Numbered from the stretch's first letter, positions 25,857 through 39,559 are shown. The stretch: 64,000 nt of DNA from Heterobilharzia americana (GCA_944470555.2 OX104130.1:46471491-46535490), one strand, 5' to 3'. Notes: generated by a model not told the origin, from the letters alone. Numbers and translations: made by a program.

Positions 25857-26052
25857 AATGTTATTGCTTATATTACACCGTCGTTGATTGGATCGAAATG
25901 CGCATCCTAGATTCCACTGCTAGCCACTGCCCATCATTACTAAAGATAGTTAAAAGACAGGCAATATCGAGGCATCAGCATAGGAGCCCATATGCCAACA
26001 GAGACTGATCAATTCGGTCCAATCAACGACGGTGTAATACAAGCAATAACAC
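25857..26052. mobile_element. Palindromic ribozyme-SINE fusion
   Basis: The left 35 bp (25857-25891) are the inverse of the SINE 3' end. At GGATCGAA the sequence switches to the plus-strand 3' half of the hammerhead (AAATGCGCATCC, ATTCCACTGCTAGCC), then continues through the 3' tail to ATACAAGCAATAACACT at 26052. The first and last 35 bp are therefore inverse complements and the unit can fold back. The CTGANGA core is missing, so it cannot cleave. Confidence 0.75.
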
Positions 26053-27778
26053 TAAACTACTACATACACACTACCAGTGTCCATAATATATTTCAAAAAC
26101 TGTATTATGTATTAGACAACCTTTATTATTGCCTGTTAATTACTTTAGTCTCCAGTTTTTTGTGACTACTATTCACCTTGTCCATTCTTGCGATTTTCTG
26201 ATATCATCTAAAAATAGTGACTTTCGTTTTATTTGATCTGAGCCAGTGAATTCAGTTAAGTGACGTTTGTATTTGCCGAATATATTGTAACACAATCAGT
26301 CAGTCAAGGATAACAGAGGACCTGGTATTGCTAACTAAACATATTTCAGCTACCTTGGCCAAAGAAGGCTGGAATCCCATAAACTTCTCGAAACTCCAAT
26401 GAAGGAATCTATAAGGCAGTGCAAATATCAAACGTCTTCTTCTAACATGACTGTGTTAGACATGTACTCTAGGTCTATTAAGAAGTTTCCTGCGATAAAC
26501 TCACACCTCGTTAAGGTGCACAAAGAAAGGGTTCTTCCACAAGTATATCTTTGATACATTAAGACAAAAGTGGGGAAAACGAACACTTCTAATGGACACC
26601 ACTTGACGTACAGAACCCACGTGATGCCTCACTATAGGTGCTGACTCACTCTTGAGTATTCATATATAAACTGCTTATCAGTGTGACTTTCTTACCCAGC
26701 ACCAGTTTCGGTGACAGATACTGCCAAAAAATTATGGTCGACATAGTTGAATACCACCTTCAATATAACCAGTACAGTTGGTGTAAAACCTAGTAAATGT
26801 GCTTTTTTGCATAATATGGAAGATGAATATTTGATCGACACAATCGTGACCAGGTCCAAAATCTAGCTTTTTTACAGGATGATTGTTTTAGATCATCACT
26901 TGAGTGTCTGATGATTACAGAACTCAGATTTATAGAAACTGTGCTTGACAAGCTAATTTTCGCCTAGTTAAAACAGAAGCGTTTAACTCCCTTGTTTCAG
27001 GTTGGGACAGTGGGGGTATGGGATCAACCAAAGCGGACCCCACACGCGTCGCATATTCCACCCAATGTTTCATTTCAACCTGCTAAACAATTCATCGACT
27101 CCACTTTTCCTGGTTCAGTCGCCTTTATTTGTTTCAAGTTAACCATAGCCTCGTTAACTCCATTCGTGCTCCGACTGGATATTAGGCTAATGAAGATAAG
27201 CTTCAGAGCAGCTGAAATATTACTCGAACTGTTATGACAGCTGCCCTAGTTGATTTCAATGTGAGGGAATAGAAAACTCGTTTATTCCCAAAGGTCTCAC
27301 CAGGGATTATTACTTCAGCCACATTTCCCACAATCACTTCAAGAAACTATCTACCACTAACTATCACCGTTTCCTCTAAAATCTCCTTAGCATTCGCCAC
27401 CTGCCACTGCTCACGATCTATGCGCATAATATTCGCATTATTGCTTCCAGTCATCGTTGTTCTCAAAGCCCGCAAGAATGCGTTCACGTGCATGTATTAT
27501 ATGAAGTTGAGATTCACCAACCAGTTATAACAATTATTTCAGTCTGCGATGGCACTTAACACCGTTTTACAGCAGATTAGAGGTATTCCTAGACTTTTTG
27601 AAAATGAGTGAAATTGTCTTGTCTGAGAACTTTATCTTTGAAGAAGCCTAAAAATCTCATCGGAAAACTGCATTTGGAGTGTTGCCATGGATATAGACCG
27701 AGGCAAAAAATAATGCGGGTTAAGTCAGTTTATTGATTCGGCCTGAATTTGGAAAATTCCAAGTAACTATCGTTTCAC
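26053..27778. other. Non-coding stretch, possible unidentified retroelement remains
   Basis: No gene supported. A short plus reading near 26777-26850 (GVKPSKCAFLHN) faintly recalls a stretch after the catalytic block of reverse transcriptases, without other motifs to back it. The 81-codon plus frame at 26992-27237 has no recognised motif. Confidence 0.4.
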
Positions 27779-28456
27779 TTGACTTAGTTTTCGCACTTGC
27801 GCAGCAAAATCACTGGCTACAACAAACACATATAAACACGCCTTACAATACGGCAACAGACAGTTTGCAGTAAAACCCATCCTTCATTCATTCAAACTGA
27901 AGTCAGTTGGTGTGTAGGACTGAAACAAAAAAGAGATAACTGTAAGTATTAATACTATTCTCGTTCTCACAGCCACATTCAATCAAATAGCACTCTGGCG
28001 ACTGTTAACTAGGATCCATTCGAGCACTGTAATATCCACCACGAAATATGCTGCTACTTCCATACACTTGAGACCATGAGCGGTAACTGGCGAGTCTCGA
28101 CATTATCAGAGTCAGAGTTTCGCAGATTCACCATAATGGATAGTGGAGGTTGAATGAATGATCACACCGAATTCATTCATGCGTGCATGTTTCGGAAACA
28201 CAGCTTTCATTAATCAAGCGAGAAGGCAGAATTTTTGACAATGGGGTTGATTGTCGGATTCTGAGGAGGGTTGTGACGATGAGAGCTCTATTACGTGGTT
28301 TACAATTCATTTTTTGAGACAGTAGGTGTTCTTTTGTGAACTCTATTAGTCATGAAAAGCTTGAGAGCTGGAACGATTGGTAGATGATATATATGTTATT
28401 GACCAAGAGATGAAGTACGTATGAAGTCGATAATGGTATGACGTAAGTTTAAGTGC
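27779..28456 (+). repeat. 0.68 kb dispersed repeat, copy 1 of inverted pair
   Basis: Matches the inverse of 45075-45751 almost exactly: by eye about four differences in the first 100 bp and hardly any over the next 500 bp or more, with some divergence at the far end. Copy 1 starts TTGACTTAGTTTTCGCAC and ends near GTAAGTTTAAGTGC. There is no long open frame, no convincing terminal inverted repeat and no clear target duplication. Possible identities are a solo LTR, a non-autonomous element or a duplicated locus. I do not recognise the family. Confidence 0.85.
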
Positions 28457-29581
28457 AGTTAAAGTTGTTGGGATAGTTATCACTTTTCGGCTATCAACAC
28501 TTTGGTACATCTCTTTTTCTAAAGCATGTCGGGGAGAAACTGTATCAGTGATCGTGGGAGCCTTAGAGACATCTCTTTCAGACTGACTGCTGCTAAGTTT
28601 TCTGAAAAATTTGCTTTTTTACTTAGGCTGGCTATTTTTGCTACATTAGTAACCGCTTTTTGTGCCACAACTAAGCGACAGACCTTTGTAATCAGACAGA
28701 GCCTCAAAGAACAAATGTTCGCACTCTTTTTGCCTGTAAGGTTCACTGGGATCCTTGAGCTCTACTCTTATGCCAAGATAACAGTTTTCAGCCGTGAAAT
28801 TCGAACAAATCTCATTTCATAATTTGGGTCTATAAAATTCGGCCTCTGATTTTAGCTTGTGTCATCGAAAAGCCTATGTTCAAGAATGCCGGGAAATATC
28901 CAACTCATCCTGAGCTTGAAACATAATTTGCTATTCTTCATCTTTTAAACGCCACAAGTAGCACAAGGTGTACAACCTGTAACCCTTATGTTGTACAACT
29001 TTACTGAATAAAGACTTTCATCCCAGTGTGAAAACTGTTGCAGAATAACTTACATTTATTTCCTTGTAATCCAATAGTAACTTACAGCTGCGTGTTCAAA
29101 ACTGAACTGCTCACATGATTACATGTGTAGATTTTGACACCATAAATATCATCATAAACATGTGATAGTGGTCAGTTCTGAGATACTGAAGCTGGGTTAA
29201 GATTTCAAGTTTCGTGAGCATTTGGACATTGGGTTACTGATACTAATTATTAAATGATATTTTAATTTCCAAGTGAATAAAAGTGAAAGTAGCCTTTCCT
29301 AAAGGATCAGTCTGTTTGATATAGCGCACAGCGACATAATATAAAATGGATTCTACGTCACTGTGTGCCATTTCAGATAAACTGTTCGAATATGGAAGGG
29401 CACTCCACAGTGCTTTCATGAGAAGAAACCTAATAGTTAACTTGATTTTAGGAAGTTGATAAACGGCTTTGAGACTAGGTTACGTGCTTGCTAGTACTCG
29501 TCAACAGGACGTATCTACAGACCGAAAGAAACTTAGAGATCCGAGCTGGCATTTTTTTTGCTGTAATAAGAGGCCCTAAAA
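28457..29581. other. Non-coding stretch
   Basis: Contains two overlapping short frames on opposite strands (28526-28822 plus, 28519-28746 minus) without recognisable motifs. No other signal was seen up to the target-site duplication of the RTE insertion. Confidence 0.5.
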
Positions 29582-29589
29582 CTCAGCTA
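29582..29589. repeat. Target-site duplication, left copy (RTE copy C)
   Basis: CTCAGCTA lies immediately before the conserved 5' end of the element (ACCTCGCCTGGTTAACTAG). It is repeated exactly at 32938-32945. Confidence 0.85.
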
Positions 29590-32500
29590 ACCTCGCCTGG
29601 TTAACTAGTTCACTAGTTACTAGCCGGTCCTAAGCCCGGGCGAATAGGGAAGGTTGGGCATACGGCTAGCAACCCTACCCCGGAAAACAAATCTAACTGC
29701 TAACAAAACTTCACAGCACAAACAAAATATAAAAAAAAAAACAAAATTATTCCTCGCTGCAATCGGAGAGGCGAAAGGACGCCGATTGGTGAAAGACTTC
29801 GGGAAGCCAACTGACCTATGTGTCTTCTCTCTCTCGATGAAAGCGCAAGTGAACAAGAGGATATGGAATGTCTGCACTATGTCTGAAACCTACAAGGCAG
29901 CCCAGAATGCAAAGCAGATTAGAAGGTATGCAGTGGAAGTGCTTGGAATCTGCAAGGAATCTGCAGATGGAATGGAAACGGACTCTCCAAACTGTCAACT
30001 GGAGAATCAATAATCTACTCCGATACTGTCACCCAAGTGACAAACACGAGCACAGCACACTGAGTTTTCGAGTGGATATCATGCTGTCCCACCCTCAAGA
30101 GCATCGATGGCTCTCTCTCATGCAGTGGGAACCAATCTCCTCCTCCAGGATCAGCATCATGACAGCAAGATGGATTCAAGTGAGAAGGAAGGAAAGTCGC
30201 AATCACACAGTGCTACGCATCTACAAATAATGTAGATGAAGAGGAGGAGGAGGAATTCTACAGACAACTACAACCAACTCTGGACAAGACCACACCCCAG
30301 TTGGCCACATCAAAATTCGAAGGGGTGGGGTGATATGAATGCCAAACTGGGAGCGGACAACACAGGAAGAGAAGTGACCATGGGTCGAGAAGTGCTCGGT
30401 GAGGTGATGAACAAGAATGGAGAATTGTTTGCAGAATTCTGTGCATTCAACGATTTGGTGATTGGAGTCAGGCGGTGTGTTCAAGCACAAGGATATCCAC
30501 AAAGGGACATGGATTTGATTTCACCAGATGGACACACTGCACTAAAGGTCAGATCGAATTCATTTCAATCTGAAGAAAGTGGAGACACAGTCAACCTACT
30601 GGACACAAGATGAGATCACGAAGAGGAGCAGATGTAGGTTTACACCAAGCACTATCTAGTGCAAGGAACCTACTTTCAAAATCATGTTGAAAGCCTTGAA
30701 AGAAGTTGGTGATAGACCACAGTTCAAGTACAACACTCTGAAACTGATGGATGAAACTCCAAAGGAAATCTTCACAACAGTCAGCCATCAAGACAAAGTG
30801 GGAGATATCGAGGACTATCCCTGAAGAAACTTGCATGGAAGAACACTGGAAGTCTTTGAAAGCTGTGTGGAAAGAAACCTGCACAACCGCATTACGAAGG
30901 AAGAAGAAAGAAGATAAGGAATGGATCTCGATGGATACATGGAAGCTGATAGAGCGGAGAGAGGATGATGGTGATGGTGATGCAGAAGACGAAGCAGTGC
31001 AAAGATGAACGACGAGAAGAGGAACTGAACACAACCTAAACAACACTGGGCAAAGAAGTGGAGAAGAGTGCTCGCAAAGACAAAAGACACTTCTACGACA
31101 CATTGGCAAGTGAAGCAGAGCAGGCTGCAGGTAGGAGAGACAGAGACCTGACAACACTGTATCAAATAACCACGTTACTATCTGGAAAGGGATCGACACA
31201 CATGAAACCAATAAAGGATGATGAAGGAAATATACTTACGAAAGAAGAGAAACAAAGGAAACGATGGGCTGACCACTTCAAGAAGTTCTTGAATCAACCA
31301 CCACCTGCACTTCGCAGAGAAATACAACCTGAAGCCCAGCCACAGAACTACAAGTGAACATAAATCCTCTAACAGAAGTGGAAGTTCTGGGCACCATAAA
31401 GCTACTGAAATGTGGGAAAGCAGTAGGACCAGATGGAATCCCGCCAGAAGCACTGAGAGCAGACGTAGGGATAACAGCGGACATGCTCGCACCACTATTG
31501 TAGAAGGTGTGGAAGGAAGAGAAGGTATCTGGCGATCGGAAGTAGGGTTGCCTTGTCAAACTGATGAAGAAGGGAGACCTCAGTGTTTGCAAGAACTGGT
31601 GAGGAATCACTCTCCTGTCTACCCTAAGCAAGCAAAATATTAAGCCGCATCATCCTGGAGAGACTTAAAATGTGCTGGATTCGAAATTACAACCGGAACA
31701 GGCAGGCTGGCTGGATTCAGGAAGTACAAATCATGTGCGGATCAAATTTCAACGCTACGCTACGCATGATCATAGAACAGAGTATAGAATGTCAATCAAG
31801 CCTACTTCAACTTCACTGACTTTGAGAAGGCCTTTGACAGTGTCGACCGACAGGTAATTTGGCAGTCTGCTGCTTCAACATTATGGAGTGTCACTGATCT
31901 TTATCAACCTCATTCAACAACTATACGCCCCATTCCAAGTAATTCACAATGAGAAGCTCAGTGACGCTTTGAAGTGAAGACAGGAGTGAAACAAGGCTGT
32001 CTGCTATCACCTATGATATTCTTGACTGTAGTTGACTGGATCATGCAACAAACAGTAGGGAGCGAGAAAAGGGTCATACTCCGGACAGCGGAAAAGAATC
32101 TAGAAGACTTGGATTTCGCCGATGACTTGTGTCTGATGTCGCACAAACGTGGAGATCTACAGGCCAAAACTGACAAGTTAACAGAAGAGGCAGTGAGGAC
32201 GGAACACAGCTCAAGTGAGCAAAGAGAAGACGGAAGTGATGACGATACCCAACCAACAACAACTACAACAGGCTCCAATCGCCGTCAACTGGAGGAACCT
32301 AAAGTAAGTAGCCTCCTTCACCTATCTAGGAAGCACTGTTTTAACTATAGGCGGGACAGATGAGAATGTCAAAACCAGGATCAGAGAGGCTTCCATTAAC
32401 CTGAAACCAGTGTGGAGATCTTCTGCACTCAGCATGCGGAACAAGATACGGATTTTCAACACCAATTCAGTCAAGTCAGTGCCTCTGTGTGATGCGTGAG

Positions 32501-32937
32501 AGACTTGGCGCGTCACGAAAGGCATTTCCAACAAACTACAGATATTCATCAACAACTGCCGACGCTCGCTACTGAAGATCAGATGGCCGGAAAGAATAAG
32601 CAACAAGGAACTCTGAGAACGAACCAACCAAGAACCTATTACCTAACAAATATGCACTGGAAGGAAGTGGAATTGGATTGGGCATACACTGAGAAGGCTG
32701 ACTGAGGACATCACGCGTCAGACCAGTTGCTGGAGTGGAACCCTGACAGTAAGCGACGAGTTGGGCGTCCGTGGTGAGGGTGACATTGAGGAGATCGTGT
32801 GAGGAGGAAATGAGAGGTTGTGGGCTGTCATGGAGCCAGGTTCGAAAGATTTTAGAGAACAGAGAGCATTGGAGACACGTTACTGAAGCTCTATGTTCCA
32901 TTAGGAACCCAAGGGACAAATAATAATAATAATAACG
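29590..32937 (+). mobile_element. RTE-clade retrotransposon, full-length degenerate copy C
   Basis: A complete insertion bounded by an 8 bp target duplication and ending in the RTE-type simple tail AAATAATAATAATAACG. It starts with the same 5' sequence as the intact copy at 40185-43407. Internally it keeps recognisable blocks of endonuclease and RT, but the reading frame is broken many times. Its full length and clean duplications show that it arrived by normal target-primed reverse transcription and was not 5' truncated. Confidence 0.9.
29654..32923 (+). pseudogene. RTE endonuclease/reverse transcriptase pseudogene (copy C)
   Basis: Fragments in order: N-terminal region from 29654 (GIRLATLPRKTNLTA); IWNVCTMSETYKAAQNAKQ, where the intact copy has TWNVRTMFEPSKAAQIAKE; a duplicated block giving GICKESADGME where the intact copy has GICESRWNG; MNAKLGADNTGRE near 30336; FAEFCAFNDLVIG near 30430; KSARKDKRHFYDTLASEAEQAAG near 31064; KEEKQRKRWADHFKKFLNQPPPALR near 31240; GPDGIPPEALRAD near 31430; TGVKQGCLLSPMIFLTVVDWIMQQTVGSEKR near 31980; LDFADDLCLMSHK near 32110; then the C-terminal end. 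The FADD catalytic block survives, but frameshifts and stops prevent a full enzyme. Most of the frame breaks in the 5' half are shared with copies A1 and A2. Confidence 0.88.
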
Positions 32938-32945
32938 CTCAGCTA
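32938..32945. repeat. Target-site duplication, right copy (RTE copy C)
   Basis: CTCAGCTA follows the AAT-rich tail of the element and matches 29582-29589 exactly. Confidence 0.85.
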
Positions 32946-35900
32946 TTTGGACAGTGGTAGACATCACAATAACTCTGGGTCCAGTGCTTCCTGCTGATTT
33001 TCCCATGACAAATATCATCATTCGAGGTGCACTTTGATGGTATTTTCTAGTGTAATGGCCACGTCGCCAAATTGACGATAGAATTCTGTCAGCACTGTTA
33101 CACAGACAAGATGAAATTGATTACTCTTTAATTGCCAATCAGTGCAGAAGCTCGTTTTGATGTTTCATTCTTTTGAATATTCAAGTGCCCAAATAATGAG
33201 TAAAGATTTCTTCATGAAGTCATGTTATTGTTGAGTATACGTAGGAACAAACATCATTTTAGCATAATTGTTTTTATATCATACCACTTCTAGCCGTGAT
33301 CCATCATTAAAACATCATATTATTCAAGTTTTAAGGAAGCCTAATAATTCCTATGAAATTATCCTTCTCGAACCAGATCTTTGGACAAGGCTGTTAAATA
33401 AAACACTTATCAGAATGCATGTTTGGTGGTGTCAAAAGCAGAAAATTAGTTTAAATTTTGGCAGAAATAAACCACAAATTGTCCCAGTCACTCAGTATTC
33501 AACAATGAAGAGTCACCTAAACATCAGGAAAACGAAACATTTCGTGTGCAGCTTTAAATTCAAGCAAAGTAGCAATAGAAACAATAGTAGATTAAGTTGT
33601 GCATTACAAAGTATGATTTTTATAGTGGTCAACTAGAAGTCAAAGTAACTGGCACCGAAACATCCATCAATATTCGATACACGTGTCGGCTAAAATGCTT
33701 AAATGACCATCTATTTTCAGTTAATCTCATTGCTGTCTATTGTAGTATTAGGTTTCGTTTAACATGCTTTGATATCTTTTATGCATTTTTTCTTCAAGTC
33801 CTCTGTGATAATGGAAGTTTCATGGAAGTTACGACGCACTGCATTGAAATTGTAGAAAACTGTTCTCGTTTTAATTTACGTTCTTCACATGAATTAATGT
33901 GCCCATGAAGAATGGTTGTTCTTGCCAAAAAGTTAAATCGTAACCATAATTTTTGGTGGGTACTAGAAATGTGAGCGATTTGCATTGACTTCATAATACG
34001 AGTATTTTTATGTTCACATTTTTAATCATCTCAGGCTAGATATAGACGGCAGCTTTAAAAAGATTTGACACAACAGAGTACATAACTGATACACGTCTTG
34101 AATGAAGTCATCATCATGGTAATCACAAATTAATCCTGTACTGTAATTCTTCTTGGAGTAGTCTGAGAATAACTTTGAGAGTATTTTACATCATTTACAT
34201 CTCAAAATAATGTCGTATTAGAAAACTAATTTGTAAGCAAAGACGGGGTAATCTGACTCTTTGAAGCGAATCAATGTGTTGTGAGTCTGCAGTTCATACT
34301 AGTTTACTCTTTGACTACTGTAATAAACACTATTTTATTGAAGGTATCTGAAAAACTGTTCAGCTTTGGAAGATAAAAATCAAGACCCCCATTCCTATTA
34401 TTTAAATACAGAAGCTTATAGAGTAAATAAATTCTTTGTATATTATTCGCGTATATAATTATCGCATCCAGCTGCGTATAATCCCTAATGCTTCAGGATT
34501 TGATATTTATATGACTTCGTTCTGTGCTGAAGAACTCATAAAAATAATTCTATGTATCACCTTGAAATCTTTTCACACTACAGTCAGATTTTTCGGAACT
34601 TACTGATTGACCCAGCCAAGGATATAAGTATTTTAGAAACTTGACAATGCATTTCTGATCATTACTTTGAAGCTGATATATCCAACTTCCAAAGAAACAA
34701 ATGTCTAAGGTTAGAATTAGTTGAATAAGCTGGTTCCGTTTCCTGAACCTAATTAGTTATCAACATAATACAAGTTAACTTACATTTTCAGATTGCTTTT
34801 AAGCTTTTTGGAAAATTTAAAATATTGCTTTAAGGCTATTTTTATTGAGTCAGTAAAATAAATTCATTTTTTTATTCTAGAGGCAATATCAGTCGGTAAA
34901 CATGTCTGAAAATAAATTCCATCAATAAAGTATGAAAAACACTAGTGATTTTACATGTCTGTGTTCACTCCTAAACTCTATTAGCCTTGATGAGGTAAGT
35001 TCTCCTTTATACTTTTTAGTGTTATACCATCGGGAGTGTGTTTCACAAAACCAATGGTTCTACATCCCCGCAAGGTCATGGAAATAATTTCTAGCTCCGA
35101 AAGTGACTTAGATATGCGGAGCTGTTTTACCGATCATATCAGGCTGAACATGTTCTAACACTTCAGTTAAGACTGAACTGAAGCTCTATTGTCTTAACAG
35201 TTTCTTCTACAGAGGTTGTAGACACTATACATACTTTATATGTCTAACAAAAAAAGATGTCCAGTTGTTTTATAAATTCAATTTCCTGATAGTTTTGAAA
35301 ATAATATAACTCACAGTATGCGGAGTTTCAGTCGTTGTTACGAAAACAGTTCATTGATTGATTGAGCCTTCACTAGAAGCGATATAAGTTACAGCAGGAA
35401 GAGCAACATTACTGTCATATGACTATCTGCACACATCTGACATTTACAGAATTAACTTATAATTCATTCTTTGGAGATTCGCATAATTATACTGTTATGC
35501 AGTTATTTTCTTGTTAGCATTTATCTTTAACATTTATATCCTTAAGTATCTGTAGACATTCGGTTGTTCAGCATTTACGCAATGTATTGATACTATTCAC
35601 CTGAATTCTTAATTTTATCTATCTAATATATCCCTTTAACAAAAAAACGAGTAATATTTAAACTTGATGATATTCCAAACCTAATTTGCGGTAACAGAAA
35701 ATACAAATTTCAGTAAAACCTATGCTTTCACTCCAATATATTTGGAAATAAAATGGATATTTACCGTTCGTTATTGTTTTTCGAGTTAAATGTCTTATAT
35801 TTGGTTGTAGTTATCCTACTTAAAAGACTAACAGTATTCACAATTTTAGAGCCTCAAATGAGTTACGAAGTCAAGAATTAATTATATGACAAACATTTTC

Positions 35901-36990
35901 AATGATCTCACCGCTAACTGTGTAATCAAAATATTTAACGTTTTATCATTTTTCAGTGAATCATAGGAAATGAGTGTTCGTACAAATTCCTACAAAGTAC
36001 CCCGGGCAACCATTTGACAAATATTATTCTTTCGTATATATTTGCAAAAAGTTAATGGTCAAACATTTACTAGTTACTGTGTGATAGAAGTAACCTGTTT
36101 TGCTTCATTTAAACAGTTGAGGCCATTGGATGCTTCATTTTCAAAAAAATTGTTTTAAAAGCTACAGTTTACTTTGAGAGTGATCTGCAAAATAATAAAA
36201 GCGAATAAAATTTCGCTGGGCCGTTTATAATTAACAGTTGGTTAATTTTTGAACATGAAGCAACTTTTAGGTTCTTACAAACAGGCGTAGTGATTATGAC
36301 TCTTAACCCTGAGGTGGATGAATGGTCACCAGCGAAATATTTCATACACTATGATCTAAATTAATTATTGCTGTGTAAGCCATTATTTGATCAAGAACCT
36401 TAGTTATTCACAAGTGAGTAAGATGAATGATAGATAATGTACTCTGGAACAAAATTTATGCTTTTTGATATTTTTGAACTGAGTGTTTCTGCAAAAGAAG
36501 GGGAAAATGATGCTCTTTTAGAGTCCTAAGCCTATGTAATTCACTGCTGCAGCTAGATATATAATAAGCAATGTATTCAGATCATGACCAGCCTCTTCTA
36601 AGTAAAATAGTACTTTAAGTGAACAATACTTTCATATGAATATATTTGTTTGAGTTCCAGGTTTCTGCATTCTCATTTTCGTAGAATACTAAGTGAAACA
36701 TTTCAAAATGTACATTTTTCTTATACTTATGGTTATTTCGATGATAACAAAACGTATACGACTCTTGCTTATTATTCTTCCCTCACTCTGACTTTAGACC
36801 ACTTCCAGACTATATCTTCGTAAGAAAGATAAAAATGTCTCTCATCATTCAGAGAATCTGTATTCATTTTTTGAAGAAATACAGATGTTTTAATGGGATA
36901 TAATCGCAAAGTTCATTTTTATGTGTTTAATTTTAATTTTAACAAAATATTCCTTTATTTAGAATGGCTCATAACGCCAACATTCAGTGA
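32946..36990. other. AT-rich non-coding stretch
   Basis: No supported gene. Frames at 33268-33636 and 33597-33908 (plus) are over 100 codons but have no motif I recognise and no related copy in the window. Chance frames are the simplest reading. Confidence 0.5.
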
Positions 36991-37090
36991 TTTTTTAGAG
37001 TGGTAATAATAGTAATAGCTTTATTCCAACAACGCTCATGATACAATAAGGAATTCTCAGCATATAATATTTCAACAAATTCATTCTCTG
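36991..37090 (-). repeat. Possible 3' end of an unidentified retroelement
   Basis: On the minus strand the sequence reads GAGCGTTGTTGGAATAAAGC and then a short TATTACTATTATTACC tail. That looks like the 3' end and simple-repeat tail of a non-LTR element. No upstream coding motif was found on the minus strand to confirm it. Confidence 0.3.
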
Positions 37091-39559
37091 TGCAATGTCT
37101 TGTGACCAAATAATCACTGCATCTGAAGAATTCAGATAAAAGGAGCAAAAGAGTCACAACGTAAAGGAGGCATCTGGGGTTACACTAGCGTCTAGTTTGG
37201 ACTGGTCAAAGAATAGGAAATCCAGCGTAATTTTGGTAGTGGTGGTTTATTCAACTAGTGCCAAAATCTGCAAGTTGGTATAATTATCATAAGAACTGTA
37301 TTGTATTTCTGTGCATGTTTAAGCTCATTTCTTACCAGTGTAACGCCTTTTCTCTATTTTGTTGCCGGTTTGAGAACTGACAGTTTGAAACCGTTTTAAA
37401 AATATTTGAGATTATATGATGATGATAAGACAAATTGAAAAGGTAGAATGTGATGAAATATATTCAGTGGGAAATTCTCGGTAGCCCAGGATTCAAGCAG
37501 GCCTCCTGAACTTTATTACCCAAATAGATGAGTTTCACGCAAGAGCAGGATTATAGAATATTTGGTTTAAGTTAGTAGCAACATTTCAAGGTATTCTCCT
37601 TCAAAAAAAGAAATAATGGTGGGCGATTTAATCAAAAATAGTGTCACGCGCTTGGATGATAGTTGCACAGTGTATGCTACTGACCAGTATGAGTAGTTGC
37701 GAAGTATTCATCGTGATCAGGGGTGTTTACTACTCAGATCACGGCGACTGCTAGTCAGGTTTCATGACCACCAAGAACGGGAGTGATTTAGAACTGAACC
37801 AACTGTATGAAAGGTCTATTTATGCTTATTCTGTTATCTGTGATGACAAATGTTTCGCAAGCATTTAATAGCTACCTCACAGTGATAAAATTCAAATTTG
37901 AAGTGGAAAGTGGATTAAAAGTTTCTTTCATTGAGGCAGAACTGAAACGAAGTTTCGTGGAGCACTGAGGAGGTTAATTTAATGACAGCACTCTTGTAAT
38001 GGTAACTTGATAGGCTTTTACGGTTAGTGATCCTTTGCGGGCAAAAAAACTTAGATCTAGTACACTTAAACGACATATCCACCTAATTTCGAAAATAAAA
38101 ACATCAAACCTTGACACCAAAGAAATTACTCCCTTTCTGTGTCAAAAACAATTCTGTGTATTAACCATGAGTTTCAAGATGATACGGTTGCTAACATTCC
38201 AAACGGAAGGATTTCTAACTCTATACAAGGGACATATGTTGCCGCAGCTTTGAGAATAGTCTTCACAAGATGTCCACTAGAATCGTATGACCTGTTGAAT
38301 AAGAGATCATCTCCAGCTGTCTTCATGCGCGTACATTAGTTCATCTGTTTCTATAAAGCCATGTTTATCGGTAGTTCATGTGAGTGCTGTTCAGAGAGAT
38401 TCAACTAACTATTTGACATACGTATAGAAACTGGTAACGGTTCCATAAGGTGTCCAACACCTGAAATTCTGGTCGACAGACTACACAGTTTTGACAACCT
38501 TATGTTTTAAAATTCTCTAAAGGCTGGAAAAAAGCTTGGCAAAAAGAGAATGAGCTATGCTTCTTTGGACTATATAGAAATTTTAGAGCTCCTGATGTAA
38601 AACTCACTTCTCAAACCTTTTCTCCGTTCATGGTATTAATCTTCTTTTTTCCCACTTCCATTCTGTTCAGTCCCAACGTAATACTATCTCATACTAACTT
38701 TTATGCTACTCTGACAACAATGCATTCTTCGAGTATTTTATCACGTGCTGGAACGCACTGCTCAAAAATAGTCGTCCTTATCTCATATCTGTGAAACGAT
38801 CCACAGTGAAATAGCAGAAATCGAGTTCCGAGCAATGATTTTAACATAGTGAACTCCGAAATTCCGTATTCACTTCTTCACGTAAAAAGACTAGTAAACA
38901 TTGTTATAAAACCTACTTGAAGCAAAAATTATCATAAAACGCTTGTAGTACCATTTCGAGGGACAAGCTTTAGATCAATGTTGAGGGGATCGGACTATCC
39001 AATTAGTTTGCTAGAAACATTTGGTAAATCAACCTGTAAATTCCACAGCTTAGCAGTGAATAATGCACATAGGTATATTATTCTCTGAAAACATGTTTTA
39101 CTTTACATGAAGTTATCCTAATATTTATCATTCGAAAATAAAACATCATTTTTGGCAAGAATAATCAATTACTGACTTTATAATACTTCAATCTTTCTGA
39201 AAAATGGTTTTTCAAAATGTGATGTACACCTGTGGTGCAAACAATGATCTTCAAGAGTGCTTCACAATTTATATAAATAATTCGTTCGTATTGGAACAGT
39301 ATGACCACTGTGGACATAAAAATCAAATAAACTTCCAAGAAATATATTTGTATTAACCAAATTGAAATCAATAGAAAAATCTCTGCGAAAATCCTGATTG
39401 AATCATCGTCCAGTGTTCATATATAACTTGCTTTCAGATTAGATTTTCAAAGTTTTGTAGGATTTCGTTTCTGGTAGAATGAATCAGTTTAAGCGTATGG
39501 GAGGTACTCATAAACAACATTGGATGGGAGTCACGCTGTACCACGAAAATGTGGAACAT
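37091..39559. other. AT-rich non-coding stretch
   Basis: Nothing supported. The 72-codon frame at 38035-38253 (plus) begins with STLKRHIHLI, which resembles no family strongly enough to name. Confidence 0.45.

Noticed and set aside
26777..26850. Plus-strand reading GVKPSKCAFLHN resembling sequence after an RT catalytic block
   Set aside because: Isolated; no catalytic block upstream and no tail downstream.
33268..33908. Two overlapping plus frames over 100 codons
   Set aside because: No recognised motif, no related copy in the window and no splice or promoter context; consistent with chance in AT-rich DNA.
38035..38253. Frame beginning STLKRHIHLI as a possible DNA transposase zinc-finger remnant
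   Set aside because: Too short and without the expected cysteines or any terminal inverted repeats.
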